Below are positions 23,991 to 32,403 of a stretch of 50,980 nucleotides of DNA, one piece after another. Positions within the stretch are counted from its first letter, which is position 1; each line of letters begins with the position of its first letter. The stretch is from an uncultured Clostridia bacterium. Its GTDB lineage: Bacteria > Bacillota > Clostridia > Oscillospirales > CAG-272. Both the position numbers and the translations under genes were made by a program. The stretch covers positions 1 to 50,980 of the forward strand of contig CALXUY010000047.1 of the NCBI GenBank assembly GCA_944391805.1. Direction: 5' to 3'. The notes under the pieces are model-generated. The model did not search any database. It had not been told where the DNA came from and was given only the letters and a program-made list of their open reading frames with translations.

Positions 23991-25724
23991 TTACTTCGGA
24001 ATGTCTCCGTCCGTACAGTGAACGGTATAGTTGCCGGTGCCTTCATCCCATGAGCTGTCTTTGTAAATCATACGCCAATACGCTTTGGTACCTTTATAAA
24101 AAATATTTGTTAAGCTACTGCAGCCGGAAAACGTCCAAATCTGGATATACGATGTCAAATACGGCAATGTAATACTCGTTAAACTGGTACAATCCTGAAA
24201 CGCCCAAGCTCCAATTTGTGTTGCATACTCTGGAATGACGATGCTCTTCAAGCTGCTGCACTTCTTAAACGCTCCATCTCCGATATACATCAAATATTCC
24301 GGAAGTGTAATACCTGTCAAGCTGCTGCAATTTTCAAATGCCCAATTCCCGATATACATGACACTATCCGAAATCTGAATGCTCTTCAGATTGTTGCAGC
24401 CAGAAAAAGCGCTGTCACAGATCACATTTGTGTAATAATGTATCTCGCAGGTCGTAATGCTTGTATTGATTGCTTTCACAAACAGAACGAACGCATTGTC
24501 ATGGTTGCCCAAATATAGTCCGTTCTCGTAGCTGTTGTACCGAAGGCGATCACACCGCCAGAATGCCAATTGTCCGACGATTGCCACACTGTCCGGGATT
24601 GTGATGCTCGTCAAGTTGACGCATTCCGCAAATGCACTCGCTCCGATGCTATCAATGCCGTCTGGAATCGTGATACTGACCAGATTGCTGAACTTCCGAA
24701 AAGCATCCTCACCGATGCTGTTTACGCTTCCGTTATCGGGGATCACACTTGTTTTACAGCCTGCAATTAGCGTACCATTGATGTCAATCAAACAATTTCC
24801 CGCAGCATAATAGAATTGATTGTTTTCATCCACGGTAAAACCGTTCAGGCCGGTACAGCCTGCAAAAGCTCCATGATCAATCCACCTTACATTTTCCGGA
24901 ATCGAAATGCTTGTTAAACCCGAGCACTCGTAAAACGCATAGCTTTTAATTTCTTCCAGACTATGCGGCAGTAAAATACTTGTCAGATGGCTACAATCGT
25001 AAAATGCCGAATTTTCAATATTCGTTATCCCTTCAGGTATAACGATTGTTTCCAGTGCGTCCAGTCCGTGGAATGCTTCAACACCGATGCCGGTTACACT
25101 TCCGTCATCCGGAATCATACTTGTTGTGCATCCGGAGACCAAAATTTTTTCGGACGAGTCAATCAAACAATTTCCGTCGCTATGGTAATTCGGATTGCCT
25201 TCCTCCACCGTAATGCTTTTCAGGCTATCGCAATCTCCGAAAGGAGAAAGCTCAATTTTCATAACACTTGCCGGAATTGTAATACTTTCCAATTTATCAC
25301 AGTTTATGAAAGAGCAATAGCCGATTTTTGTCACCGAGTAGCCTTGATATTTGCTAGGCAATATGATTTCTGTTGCCTGTTCGATCACGGCGTCGTCTAC
25401 GGCCGCGGCATATGCCGCCTCATCCACCTCAAAAACGATATAATCCTCCGTACCCCTGATTTTCCCACAGTCGGAGCAAACATTGCTTTCACCAAGAAAT
25501 ACATGTTCGCAATCCGGGTCATGGGGCATTTCATCCGGATTTTCCGTCACCTCACTGAATTCATCCGGCGTACCAGTGTGATGCTCCGGAATTTCCGTTG
25601 TCTGTGCTGTGGCCCGCGTGATGCCGTCAGGCGTACCATGATCCGCCCGATTGCATGAGACAAGAGCGAATACCAATGAAAGTACCATTGCCATACACAG
25701 GAGACTCGATCCGATTTGTTTCAT
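23991..25724 (-). CDS. BspA-like leucine-rich-repeat lipoprotein
   Basis: 577-aa predicted surface lipoprotein. Signal with lipobox LVSC, a Thr/Glu/Asp/Pro linker that contains a small CEHV...CSDCGK metal-binding-like motif, then about fourteen LRR_5 (BspA/TpLRR) repeats of about 23 residues such as SITIPASVMKIELSPFGDCD and LTSITIPDSVAIVGQLAF, through to the C-terminus. Such proteins mediate adhesion to host or other bacterial surfaces. The DNA is clearly more AT-rich than its neighbours, consistent with horizontal acquisition, which is common in this family. GGGGGA lies 5 nt before ATG 25724. Monocistronic. Confidence 0.85.
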   Translation of the reverse strand: MKQIGSSLLCMAMVLSLVFALVSCNRADHGTPDGITRATAQTTEIPEHHTGTPDEFSEVTENPDEMPHDPDCEHVFLGESNVCSDCGKIRGTEDYIVFEVDEAAYAAAVDDAVIEQATEIILPSKYQGYSVTKIGYCSFINCDKLESITIPASVMKIELSPFGDCDSLKSITVEEGNPNYHSDGNCLIDSSEKILVSGCTTSMIPDDGSVTGIGVEAFHGLDALETIVIPEGITNIENSAFYDCSHLTSILLPHSLEEIKSYAFYECSGLTSISIPENVRWIDHGAFAGCTGLNGFTVDENNQFYYAAGNCLIDINGTLIAGCKTSVIPDNGSVNSIGEDAFRKFSNLVSITIPDGIDSIGASAFAECVNLTSITIPDSVAIVGQLAFWRCDRLRYNSYENGLYLGNHDNAFVLFVKAINTSITTCEIHYYTNVICDSAFSGCNNLKSIQISDSVMYIGNWAFENCSSLTGITLPEYLMYIGDGAFKKCSSLKSIVIPEYATQIGAWAFQDCTSLTSITLPYLTSYIQIWTFSGCSSLTNIFYKGTKAYWRMIYKDSSWDEGTGNYTVHCTDGDIPK

Positions 25725-25882
25725 AATGCTCCCCCTTCACTGTCTTTTACATATTATAAATCTATGATTGCTTGTGTATCTGTGTATCAGGCAGATGTCA
25801 CTGACTCGTCATCCGCCTCCAGTCCGCCGCGCTTCAACTGACAGAGCCTGCGTTCGCTGCCGGTTTATTTCGGCGGACAGAT

Positions 25883-27379
25883 TCAGTTGGCATGCAGCAT
25901 CCGGCTGACGCTGTCCGGTATTTTGCGCACCGTATCCGACGCGGTCATGCTGATGGGGTTGCTCTCCTGCTCGGCCAGCTCGCCGGCCAGTCCATTGATA
26001 TACGCACCGCAGGCAGCGGTCAGCGGAGACATCGGAGAGAAGCCGAGCAGCCCTGCCAGAATGCCGGACAGCACGTCCCCGCTGCCGGCGGTCGCCATTC
26101 CGGCGCACCCCCGGTTGACCAGATAGGTTGCCCTGCCGTCGGTCACAACGGTACACGGCCCCTTGAGCAGCAGGCAGACGCCGTTCCGGGCGGCGTATTC
26201 TCTGGCCGTTTCCACCGGGTCGGACTGAATCTGTTCCATCGGGTACCCGCTGATGCGCTCAAACTCCTTGCAATGCGGCGTCAGCAGCACCCGCCCGGCG
26301 GCAGGGCGCAGTGCGTCCGGCCCAAGCCCGGCCAGCGCGTTCAGTCCGTCCGCATCGATCACAAGCGAGCCGGTATAATGCTCCAGCAGATGCGCCAGAA
26401 TCGCCTGATTTTCGGGAGAGCGTCCCCAGCCCATGCCGACTGCCAGCGCCCGCAGTCGTCCGGTGAGCATATCCAGCCGCTCGGGGTCATAGCGCATATG
26501 CCCGTCACGGTCGGGCAGCAGCGCTAAGGTACTTTCCAGAAGGTACGGGGAAACGCTGGCCTCGAGCGACTGCGGCACCATCAGGGTTGCCACCCCGCAG
26601 CCGGCACGCAGCGCCGCGCAGCTCAGATTGGCCAGCTTTGCCGCGCCCGCATATTCCGCGCAGCCGCCGAGCAGGCCGACATAGCCGTAGTTTCCCTTGT
26701 GCGAAAGCTGTCTGCGCGGCTGAAGAATGTCGTGAAAATCCCCGGCTTCGGTCAGCCGGCAGCAATCCTCCGGCGGAACCGGAATGCCGATGTCGGCGTT
26801 TTGCAGACTCCCAACGGTATCCTTTGCCGCTCCGAGAAAATGTCCGGTTTTATAGGTTCCGACCGAGACGGTGAGCGTCGAGCGCACGGCAGGGGAGCCA
26901 AGCCCGCTGTCTCCGTTCAGCCCGCTGTTGATGTCCACCGAGATCACGGGCAGTCCCGCGCGGTTGATCGCCGCAATCACCTCGGCAGTCAGCCCTTCCG
27001 CACAGCCGTGAAACCCGGTTCCGAACAGGCAGTCGGCAATTTCCGCGTCACCCGAAAAATCCGGTGCGCCGGTGCACAGGCTCCACGGGATGCCGAGCCG
27101 TAGGCACTCTTCAAAATAAAATCGACCGTCTGGGGAAAACCGTTCCTCCAGCAGCAGCAGGCGGCAGGGAATTCCGGCGCGGCGGAGACAGCCCGCCAGC
27201 ACGTAGCCGTCGCCTGCGTTGTTGCCCGTGCCGCAGACAATCGCGGTTCTGCCATGCCACGGGTAGCTGCAAAAGACCGCCTCCCCGGCCCGGCGCATCA
27301 GCTCGCGCGACGGGACGCCTGACGCGATGGCGGCCGCGTCGCAGCGGCGCATCACCGCGGTCGACACCACCGGCTTCAT
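25883..27379 (-). CDS. nnr: Bifunctional NAD(P)HX epimerase/dehydratase
   Basis: 498-aa metabolite-repair enzyme that restores hydrated NAD(P)H. The N-terminal YjeF_N epimerase domain (residues about 1-215) has VCGTGNNAGDGYVLA and a VISVDINSGLNGDSG catalytic region. The C-terminal ribokinase-like ADP-dependent dehydratase domain (about 225-498) has GNYGYVGLLGG, VIDADGLNAL, LTPHCKEFERISG and TAGSGDVLSGILAGLLG. Full length, with no missing motif. I start at ATG 27379 (GGAGGCGGCAG upstream); about 98 residues of open frame before it read through cdd out of frame and are not real. It overlaps the end of cdd by 4 nt. Confidence 0.92.
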   Translation of the reverse strand: MKPVVSTAVMRRCDAAAIASGVPSRELMRRAGEAVFCSYPWHGRTAIVCGTGNNAGDGYVLAGCLRRAGIPCRLLLLEERFSPDGRFYFEECLRLGIPWSLCTGAPDFSGDAEIADCLFGTGFHGCAEGLTAEVIAAINRAGLPVISVDINSGLNGDSGLGSPAVRSTLTVSVGTYKTGHFLGAAKDTVGSLQNADIGIPVPPEDCCRLTEAGDFHDILQPRRQLSHKGNYGYVGLLGGCAEYAGAAKLANLSCAALRAGCGVATLMVPQSLEASVSPYLLESTLALLPDRDGHMRYDPERLDMLTGRLRALAVGMGWGRSPENQAILAHLLEHYTGSLVIDADGLNALAGLGPDALRPAAGRVLLTPHCKEFERISGYPMEQIQSDPVETAREYAARNGVCLLLKGPCTVVTDGRATYLVNRGCAGMATAGSGDVLSGILAGLLGFSPMSPLTAACGAYINGLAGELAEQESNPISMTASDTVRKIPDSVSRMLHAN

Positions 27380-27795
27380 CTGCCGCCTCCCAGCTCGTCG
27401 GCCGAAAAGCTGTCGGGCAGCAGCTCGGCCAGCACCCGGCGGCGGGTCTGCCTGCCGTCGGTGGTCAGAACGACAAAATCCTCCCGGCAGAATTCCCGCA
27501 TCACCTGCCGGCAGACGCCGCACGGCATGCAAAAGCGCGTGACGGGTTCTTTCGCCGGGCCGCCGACCACCGCGATTTTGCAAAAGCGCCGATGTCCTTC
27601 GCTCACCGCCCGGCAAAAGGCCGCGCGTTCGGCGCAGCAGGTGGCGGAATAGGACGCGTTCTCCACATTGCACCCCAAAAACACGCTGCCGTCCTCGGCC
27701 AGCAGCGCCGCCCCAACCAGAAAACCGGAATATGGCGCGTAAGCCCGCATGCGGCTCCCGGCCGCCGCGGCAATTAATGCTTCATCAGTGATCAT
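27376..27795 (-). CDS. cdd: Cytidine deaminase
   Basis: 139 aa, homotetrameric-type cytidine/deoxycytidine deaminase of pyrimidine salvage. The N-terminal YAPYSGFLVGAAL segment is followed by the zinc/catalytic motif CNVENASYSATCCAERAAF (Cys and catalytic Glu) and PCGVCRQVMREF with two zinc cysteines. AGGAGG lies 10 nt upstream of ATG 27795. The stop overlaps the nnr start (ATGA), so nnr is translationally coupled to it; this pairing links nucleoside salvage with cofactor repair. Confidence 0.92.
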   Translation of the reverse strand: MITDEALIAAAAGSRMRAYAPYSGFLVGAALLAEDGSVFLGCNVENASYSATCCAERAAFCRAVSEGHRRFCKIAVVGGPAKEPVTRFCMPCGVCRQVMREFCREDFVVLTTDGRQTRRRVLAELLPDSFSADELGGGR

Positions 27796-27891
27796 ACAAA
27801 GCGTAACCTCCTGTCGGCAACAATTGCCGGAAATACATCTCGCTGCACGGTCGGCTCCGGAGCTGCCCGGTGTTGCCTTATGGCAATCCCC

Positions 27892-28210
27892 CAGACTGTA
27901 GACCAAAGCACAGGCTTTCGTCAGTTTGGCTAAAGTTTTCGCCCGCCTTTTTCAAAAGGCGGCGCGGTCGAGGGCGCGGAGCCCTCTCTCGCAAGGCACC
28001 GAAGGTGCCGGAAATTTTGCTCCGCAAAAGTTTCCGTCTGCAGACGGCGAAATATTCCTTTCGGCGTCTCTTTTGGGCAAATTCTGCAAAGCAGATTTGC
28101 GGCGGAGCAACGCGAAGCCTTTACTTCTTTCTCTGCGCCCTCTTCTTGCAGAGAAAAAGTGGCTATGGCATTTGTACACTTTTTATTTCAACTGCCTTTT
28201 GTCGACAACC
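27892..28210. mobile_element. Inverted-end element, copy C (longer, opposite orientation)
   Basis: Begins CAGACTGTAGACCAAAGC (reverse complement of the right end of copies A and B), continues with CTTTCGTCAGTTTGGC, a GC-rich variable core with several hairpins, and ends near CTGCCTTTTGTCGACAACC, which aligns with the left end of copy B. About 319 bp, non-coding. A 12-bp match to the 30131-30311 MITE terminus (GGTGTTGCCTTA, 27869-27880) directly precedes it, suggesting an older neighbouring insertion. Confidence 0.65.
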
Positions 28211-28213
28211 TAC

Positions 28214-28239
28214 GGGGGAGACAATCGGTTGTCTCCCCC
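28214..28239. other. Perfect 11-bp hairpin
   Basis: GGGGGAGACAA / TTGTCTCCCCC around a TCGG tetraloop, just outside element copy C. Stable, but without a T-run. Function unclear. Confidence 0.5.
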
Positions 28240-28318
28240 GGCACAAAATTCCCGAGTCGGCGTTTCATCGGAATCGGGCACACGTTGGCAAATCCATTTG
28301 TTTTTTTCGGTCAGGCTA

Positions 28319-28347
28319 TTGACTTGTCCCTGCAAAACTGGTATAAT
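28319..28347 (+). promoter_or_regulatory. Promoter of the YbjN-like gene
   Basis: TTGACT (28319-28324) and TATAAT (28342-28347) are 17 nt apart. Confidence 0.85.
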
Positions 28348-28382
28348 GAGAACAAAGTAGATACATAGTGGAGGAGCAGGTC

Positions 28383-28802
28383 ATGTTCACAAAGCAGAAG
28401 CCCTCGGCGGCGGTGTTGGAGGCCTTTACCCGCAGGCTGGATGAGAAAAAGATTGCGTACAGCGCGGAACCGGAAAAAGGGATTGTGCGGGTGAGATACA
28501 ACGGAGAATACTTCCGGGCGGTCAGCTTCACCTTCATGTTTGACAGCGACGGCACGTCCTTCGGTCTGCGCGTCTACTCGATTGCGCAGTTTACCCGCGT
28601 ACAGCTTGAGGACGCATACGAGTTCTGTAACCGGATGAATGAGAAGTTCCGCTGGCTCCGCCTGTTTGTGGACGAGGACAGGGAGCTGACGGCTGCGCTC
28701 GATGCGGTCATCACCCCCGCCACGGCCGGGGCGGTCTGCACCGAGCTGCTGCACCGTGCGGTGAACATTGTGGATTCGGTCTGCAAGGAGCTGAACGACT
28801 GA
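28383..28802 (+). CDS. YbjN-domain-like protein
   Basis: 139-aa soluble protein resembling the YbjN (sensory transduction regulator-like) fold, a structural relative of type III secretion chaperones. The pattern is a helix with LDEKKIAYSAEPE, strands with VRVRYNGEYFRAVSFTFMFD, a helix CNRMNEKFRWLRLFVDED and a final long helix CTELLHRAVNIVDSVCKEL. The molecular role of such proteins is not settled. I start at ATG 28383 (GGAGGAGCAGG upstream); a GTG 15 nt earlier lies inside that site. Monocistronic between its own promoter and a strong hairpin. Confidence 0.65.
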   Translation: MFTKQKPSAAVLEAFTRRLDEKKIAYSAEPEKGIVRVRYNGEYFRAVSFTFMFDSDGTSFGLRVYSIAQFTRVQLEDAYEFCNRMNEKFRWLRLFVDEDRELTAALDAVITPATAGAVCTELLHRAVNIVDSVCKELND

Positions 28803-28807
28803 AAAAC

Positions 28808-28850
28808 GGGGCCGTGTCATACGCAGTTCAAAAGCGTATGACACGGCCCC
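28808..28850 (+). terminator. Strong hairpin after the YbjN-like gene
   Basis: A 17-bp perfect stem GGGGCCGTGTCATACGC and complement, with a 9-nt loop, 5 nt after the stop. There is no T-run on the plus strand. The following 28851-29120 shows no gene. Confidence 0.65.
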
Positions 28851-29120
28851 GGAGGTTTATCTGTCCGCTTGAGCAGGAATCGGGGTGCCTGCTATTTCAA
28901 AGCAAGCCACGGTGCGCCGAAATGCGTCTTGCCGGGAAAATCTGAAATATGCTGTGCGCCGGACACAAAACCACTGGCCCCGTTTTCCCACACCGTCTCA
29001 CTCTCTGTTCCGGATTTTTGAAAGGGGCACGGAGAAACCTTTTGCAAAAGGCTTCCCCGCAGAACCAATTCTCTCTGTCACCGATTCCCTCATTCCACGG
29101 ATCGGATTTTGCAAAAGCCC

Positions 29121-29149
29121 TTGCAATCCCCGCGAAAATCTGTTATAAT
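29121..29149 (+). promoter_or_regulatory. Promoter of the ribokinase gene
   Basis: TTGCAA (29121-29126) and TATAAT (29144-29149) are 17 nt apart. Confidence 0.75.
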
Positions 29150-29225
29150 ATCCGCAGGAAACCGACCGGTCGTGCAAAAGCTGCCGGCGTCTGCCTGCGG
29201 CGCGCATCACAGAAAGGATACAAAC

Positions 29226-30134
29226 ATGAGCAAGAACATTCTGGTTGTTGGAAGCATCAATATGGACTACGTCATTCACACCGCCCGCCTGCCCAAGCTC
29301 GGGGAAACCATTACGGGCAGCAATTTTGCCATGAACTATGGCGGCAAGGGAGCCAACCAGGCGGTCGCAGTGGCCAAGCAGGGCTGCCGGACCAAAATGC
29401 TGGGCGCGGTGGGAACCGATCTCGCCGGCGGACTGGCCGTGCAGAACCTCGAGAGCTTCGGTGTGGACTGCTCCCCGGTGTTTCACGACGAGGCTCCCAC
29501 CGGAGCTGCCGTGATTACGGTGTGCGGCGGGGACAATCACATCATCCTCGATGTGGGCGCCAACGCCTGCGTCACCCCGGCGCGCATTGCCGAACGCCGC
29601 GACCTCTTCGAATGGGCGGATGCCGTGGTGCTTCAATATGAAATTCCGGTCGAGTCTGTTCTTGCCGCGGCCAAGCTGGCGCGGGAGTGCGGCTGCACCG
29701 TGGTCCTCAACCCCGCCCCGGTCAAGGAGGTGGACCCTGCGCTCTACGGGAATGTCGATCTGATCGTGCCCAACGAATTTGAGGCCGCTCTGCTGACCGG
29801 GATTGAGGTGACCGACCGCGCCTCCGCTGCCCGTGCGCTGCGTAAGCTGCTGGATATGGGCTGCAAAAACGCGCTGATTACGATGGGCAAGCAGGGCTGC
29901 GCCTACATCTGGCAGGGCGAGGTGGGATACGAGGGCATCATCCCGATCAAGGTAGTGGACACCACCGCCGCCGGAGACAGCTTTATCGGCGGGCTTTGCT
30001 CCAAGCTCTGCGAGGGCGCCGCCTTCCCGGATGCCGTCCACTATGCCACCGCCGTCTCGACGCTCACGGTCAGCCGCCCGGGAGCCAGCGTATCCATCCC
30101 CACCTGCGAGGAGGTAGCGGCCTTTCTCTCTTAA
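29226..30134 (+). CDS. rbsK: Ribokinase, PfkB family
   Basis: 302 aa; phosphorylates D-ribose to ribose 5-phosphate. N-terminal VGSINMDYVIHTARLP, the ribokinase signature NYGGKGANQAVAVAKQG, lid and substrate residues, ATP site region ALITMGKQGC, and the C-terminal PfkB motif DTTAAGDSFIGGLCSKL with catalytic Asp. GAAAGGA lies upstream of ATG 29226; the open frame continues 117 nt upstream without support. No ribose transporter or deoB is adjacent. The stop codon TAA lies inside the terminal inverted repeat of a MITE (30131-30311), so the original C-terminus may have been altered by that insertion. Confidence 0.9.
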   Translation: MSKNILVVGSINMDYVIHTARLPKLGETITGSNFAMNYGGKGANQAVAVAKQGCRTKMLGAVGTDLAGGLAVQNLESFGVDCSPVFHDEAPTGAAVITVCGGDNHIILDVGANACVTPARIAERRDLFEWADAVVLQYEIPVESVLAAAKLARECGCTVVLNPAPVKEVDPALYGNVDLIVPNEFEAALLTGIEVTDRASAARALRKLLDMGCKNALITMGKQGCAYIWQGEVGYEGIIPIKVVDTTAAGDSFIGGLCSKLCEGAAFPDAVHYATAVSTLTVSRPGASVSIPTCEEVAAFLS

Positions 30135-30311
30135 GGCAACACCGCACAATTCTGACTGCGCAAATCTGCCGTCAGATTTTTCGTCAAACAAACCAAATTG
30201 ACGCAGGCAATAGTAGATCTATTGACAAGGAGATTTGTGCAGTGTGGCGAAAAAGATGCAAAAAGTTGTGCAGTCAAGGCGCGAACCGTGAATTGCGCGG
30301 TGTTGCCTTAA
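30131..30311. mobile_element. 181-bp MITE with 22-bp terminal inverted repeats
   Basis: Left end TTAAGGCAACACCGCACAAT(TC) at 30131-30152 and right end at 30290-30311 are inverted repeats with one mismatch in 22. Inner sub-terminal repeats also pair (ACTGCGCAAATCT near 30156 with AGATTTGTGCAGT near 30230; TTTTTCG with CGAAAAA), so the whole element can fold into a long cruciform. TTAA at both ends may be a target duplication or part of the ends. Non-coding and non-autonomous. It supplies the rbsK stop codon and abuts a decayed reading frame on its right. Confidence 0.85.
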
Positions 30312-30530
30312 TTTCGGAGAAAGCGCTTCCCCGCTCAATAACCAAATCCGCCGGGATGGGAAGGGCGCATGTCCACGCTTCGGAAGCGTACATTCCGGTT
30401 CTCCTCCGGCCACTCTCCGAATGCAGTGCTCCCGGTACATACCGGCACATATATGTACCTTCCGGAAGGATCGTCAATTCCTTCAGGCAATCAGGACCGC
30501 CCTCCGCTCCCCGGCGGGAACAGATACAGT
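30312..30530 (-). pseudogene. Possible remnant of an effector-binding-domain regulator
   Basis: On the minus strand the frame reads LKELTILPEGTYMCRYVPGA and further on ALPIPADLVIERGSAFSEI, then runs into the MITE. The LPxGTYxCRY pattern recalls GyrI/BmrR-type effector-binding domains of MerR or AraC regulators. The frame lacks a plausible start, is short, and ends at the MITE border, so it would be a fragment truncated on both sides. Weak evidence; it may be non-coding. Confidence 0.25.
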
Positions 30531-30574
30531 AAAACAGCTCACACCTGAGCCGAAGCCGCGGTGTGAGCTGTTTT
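30531..30574 (-). terminator. Rho-independent terminator of nagB
   Basis: 14-bp stem AAAACAGCTCACAC / GTGTGAGCTGTTTT with a 16-nt loop. On the minus strand it ends in TTTT, 22 nt after the nagB stop. Confidence 0.8.
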
Positions 30575-30595
30575 GTGTCTGTGGATGAGCGATGC

Positions 30596-31306
30596 TTATG
30601 CCTCGCTGTAGATCACCGTGATATCCGGGTGCAGCTGGAGAATGGACGCCGGGATCTGCGGGGTGATCGGCCCCTCAAAGGCCCGGGTGAGAATCTCCTT
30701 TTTGGCCTTGCCGTTGGCGACGAGCAGTATCTTTTTCGCCTGCATAATCGAGATCATACCCATGGTCACCGCCCGGCGGGGCACCTCGTCCGCGCTCTCA
30801 AAAAAGCGGGCGTTGGCCTGAATGGTGGATTCATGCAGCTCGACCACATGCGTATTTTTCACAAAGCAATCCCCCGGCTCGTTGAAGCCGATGTGCCCGT
30901 CCAGCCCGATGCCGAGGAGCTGCAAATCGATTCCTCCCATACCGGCAATGCGCGCGTCATAGGCCGCGCATTCCAGCCCGAAGTCGGCAGCACAGCCGTC
31001 CGGCACATAGGTGTTTTTCGGATCGATGTTGACATGATCAAAGAGATTCTGCTGCATAAAGTACCGATAGCTCTGTGGGTGGTCGCCCTTCAGCCCCACA
31101 TACTCATCGAGGTTGATCGAGGTCACGCGCGAGAAATCGATATCGCCCTTGCGGTACCAGTCGATGAGCTGGCGGTAAATTCCCACGGGCGAGGAGCCTG
31201 TTGCAAGCCCGAGCACGCAGTCCGGCTTGAGTATGACCTGTGCCGAAATGATGTTTGCCGCCTGACGGCTGAGCTTTTCGTATGTATCGGTGGTGATGAA
31301 TTTCAT
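30596..31306 (-). CDS. nagB: Glucosamine-6-phosphate deaminase
   Basis: 236 aa, the short NagB type; converts glucosamine 6-phosphate to fructose 6-phosphate and ammonia. Motifs: LGLATGSSPVGIYRQLI, INLDEYVGLKGDHPQSYR, LLGIGLDGHIGFNEPGDCF with catalytic Asp/His/Glu region, and a C-terminal ILLVANGKAKKEI. AAAGGGC lies before ATG 31306. No nagA (deacetylase) is in the window, but an N-acetylhexosamine kinase-like gene and an AraC regulator lie just beyond it, suggesting amino-sugar use. Ends at a strong terminator. Confidence 0.93.
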   Translation of the reverse strand: MKFITTDTYEKLSRQAANIISAQVILKPDCVLGLATGSSPVGIYRQLIDWYRKGDIDFSRVTSINLDEYVGLKGDHPQSYRYFMQQNLFDHVNIDPKNTYVPDGCAADFGLECAAYDARIAGMGGIDLQLLGIGLDGHIGFNEPGDCFVKNTHVVELHESTIQANARFFESADEVPRRAVTMGMISIMQAKKILLVANGKAKKEILTRAFEGPITPQIPASILQLHPDITVIYSEA

Positions 31307-31325
31307 GATTTCTGCCCTTTCTCAC

Positions 31326-31353
31326 TTGACATTTTGTATTTTTATAGTATAAT
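31326..31353 (+). promoter_or_regulatory. Consensus promoter with no annotated plus-strand gene
   Basis: A perfect TTGACA (31326-31331) and a perfect TATAAT (31348-31353), 16 nt apart, read rightwards away from nagB and into the 3' end of the minus-strand araC gene. No plus-strand gene follows within the expected distance. It may drive an antisense or small RNA; a 16-bp palindrome CGGCCGATATCGGCCG lies at about 31437-31452. The sequence is also AT-rich enough to hold the nagB promoter on the other strand. Confidence 0.6.
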
Positions 31354-31466
31354 ATGGAATAGACGCCCGCAGACGCACACTTCCCGGCGATACGCCGCAC
31401 CCGTGCGCTGCGTTTATGCGCTATGTACACGTAAACCGGCCGATATCGGCCGCACAAGCAGCCGCG

Positions 31467-32249
31467 CTACAAGCGATACTGCCCCGGGGGAACCCCCATG
31501 ATCCGGCGGAAAACCGTGCTGAAATAGTTCTGGTCGGCAAAGCCCAGCTCGTTTGCCACCTCCCCCACCCGTTTGCCGCTCCGCAGCAGCTCGGCGGCAC
31601 GGCGCATTTTCATCTCGGTAAAATAGCGGGAGACCCCCATGCCGGCATACTTGGTAAAAATTTTTTTGAGGTTGGAGAGACTCATGCGGCAGAGCACGGC
31701 AATCTCCCCGGCGCTGAGCTGCTCGGTCAGGTGCTCCCGCAGGACGCTGACAATTTCGGCATAGCGCAGCGCGCCCGAGCTTTCGGTTACGCCGGCCTCA
31801 CTGGCGTTGCGCATAACCTGCAGCAGCCAGTGCTCCAGGCGCAGCCTCTGCTCGTTGAGCAGCGCGGCGTCCGACCGGTGCAGCCCGTCCCGCACCTCCA
31901 TGCTGATTTCGAGAAACTGCTCCTGCAGCCGCAGATCCGGCGCGAGAATTCTGCCCGCGTATTCCGGCATGGCCGAAGCATGAAAGGAAAGATTGAGCAC
32001 GTGCGGCTCGGTTCCCTTTTCGGACCAGATGCGGTGAAACTCATTCGGCGGGTGAATCAGGCACTGGCCGGCATCCAGCCCATACACCTTTTCCCCGGCG
32101 GTGACGCCGATCGACCCGCTCAGTACATACACCAGCTCGTGGAACGGGTGGGTCTCTCCCGAAAACTCGTATTGATCCCCGAAGATGCGGTCCAACGAGA
32201 AGTGGAATGAAACAATGTCCGGGCAGCGGGGGACCGGCACGTCGGTCAT
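31467..32249 (-). CDS. AraC-family transcriptional regulator with cupin sensor domain
   Basis: About 260 aa from ATG 32249. N-terminal AraC-type cupin (FHELVYVLSGSIGVTAGEKV, CLIHPPNEFHRIWSE) for sugar or effector binding, then two HTH motifs (AGEIAVLCRMSLSNLKKIFT and VGEVANELGFADQNYFSTVF) with FRRIMGVPPGQYR. The frame is open much further upstream; residues preceding ATG 32249 (LKKDIYYRKTAWEP, from TTG 32291) could belong to the protein, so the start is uncertain. It is divergent from the NahK-like kinase across about 150 nt and is the obvious candidate to regulate it and possibly nagB. Confidence 0.85.
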   Translation of the reverse strand: MTDVPVPRCPDIVSFHFSLDRIFGDQYEFSGETHPFHELVYVLSGSIGVTAGEKVYGLDAGQCLIHPPNEFHRIWSEKGTEPHVLNLSFHASAMPEYAGRILAPDLRLQEQFLEISMEVRDGLHRSDAALLNEQRLRLEHWLLQVMRNASEAGVTESSGALRYAEIVSVLREHLTEQLSAGEIAVLCRMSLSNLKKIFTKYAGMGVSRYFTEMKMRRAAELLRSGKRVGEVANELGFADQNYFSTVFRRIMGVPPGQYRL

Positions 32250-32365
32250 CGGCTCCCAGGCGGTTTTTCTGTAATAAATATCTTTCTTCAAAGAAATCAG
32301 ACCCGTTTCCCTATATCTATTTATTTTTGGATAGCTTATAATATAATCATACCACAAGAAAGGAA

Positions 32366-32390
32366 AAAATGCAAGAGTTTTTTGCATTTT
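32366..32390 (+). promoter_or_regulatory. Leader hairpin just upstream of the NahK-like gene
   Basis: AAAATGCAA / TTGCATTTT around a 7-nt loop ends 13 nt before the start codon, in the place of a ribosome site; the only AGGA lies before the hairpin (32360-32363). Folding or unfolding could control translation. TATAAT-like boxes at 32337-32347 lie upstream but have no clear -35. Confidence 0.35.
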
Positions 32391-32403
32391 CTGAAAAAAA
32401 GTT

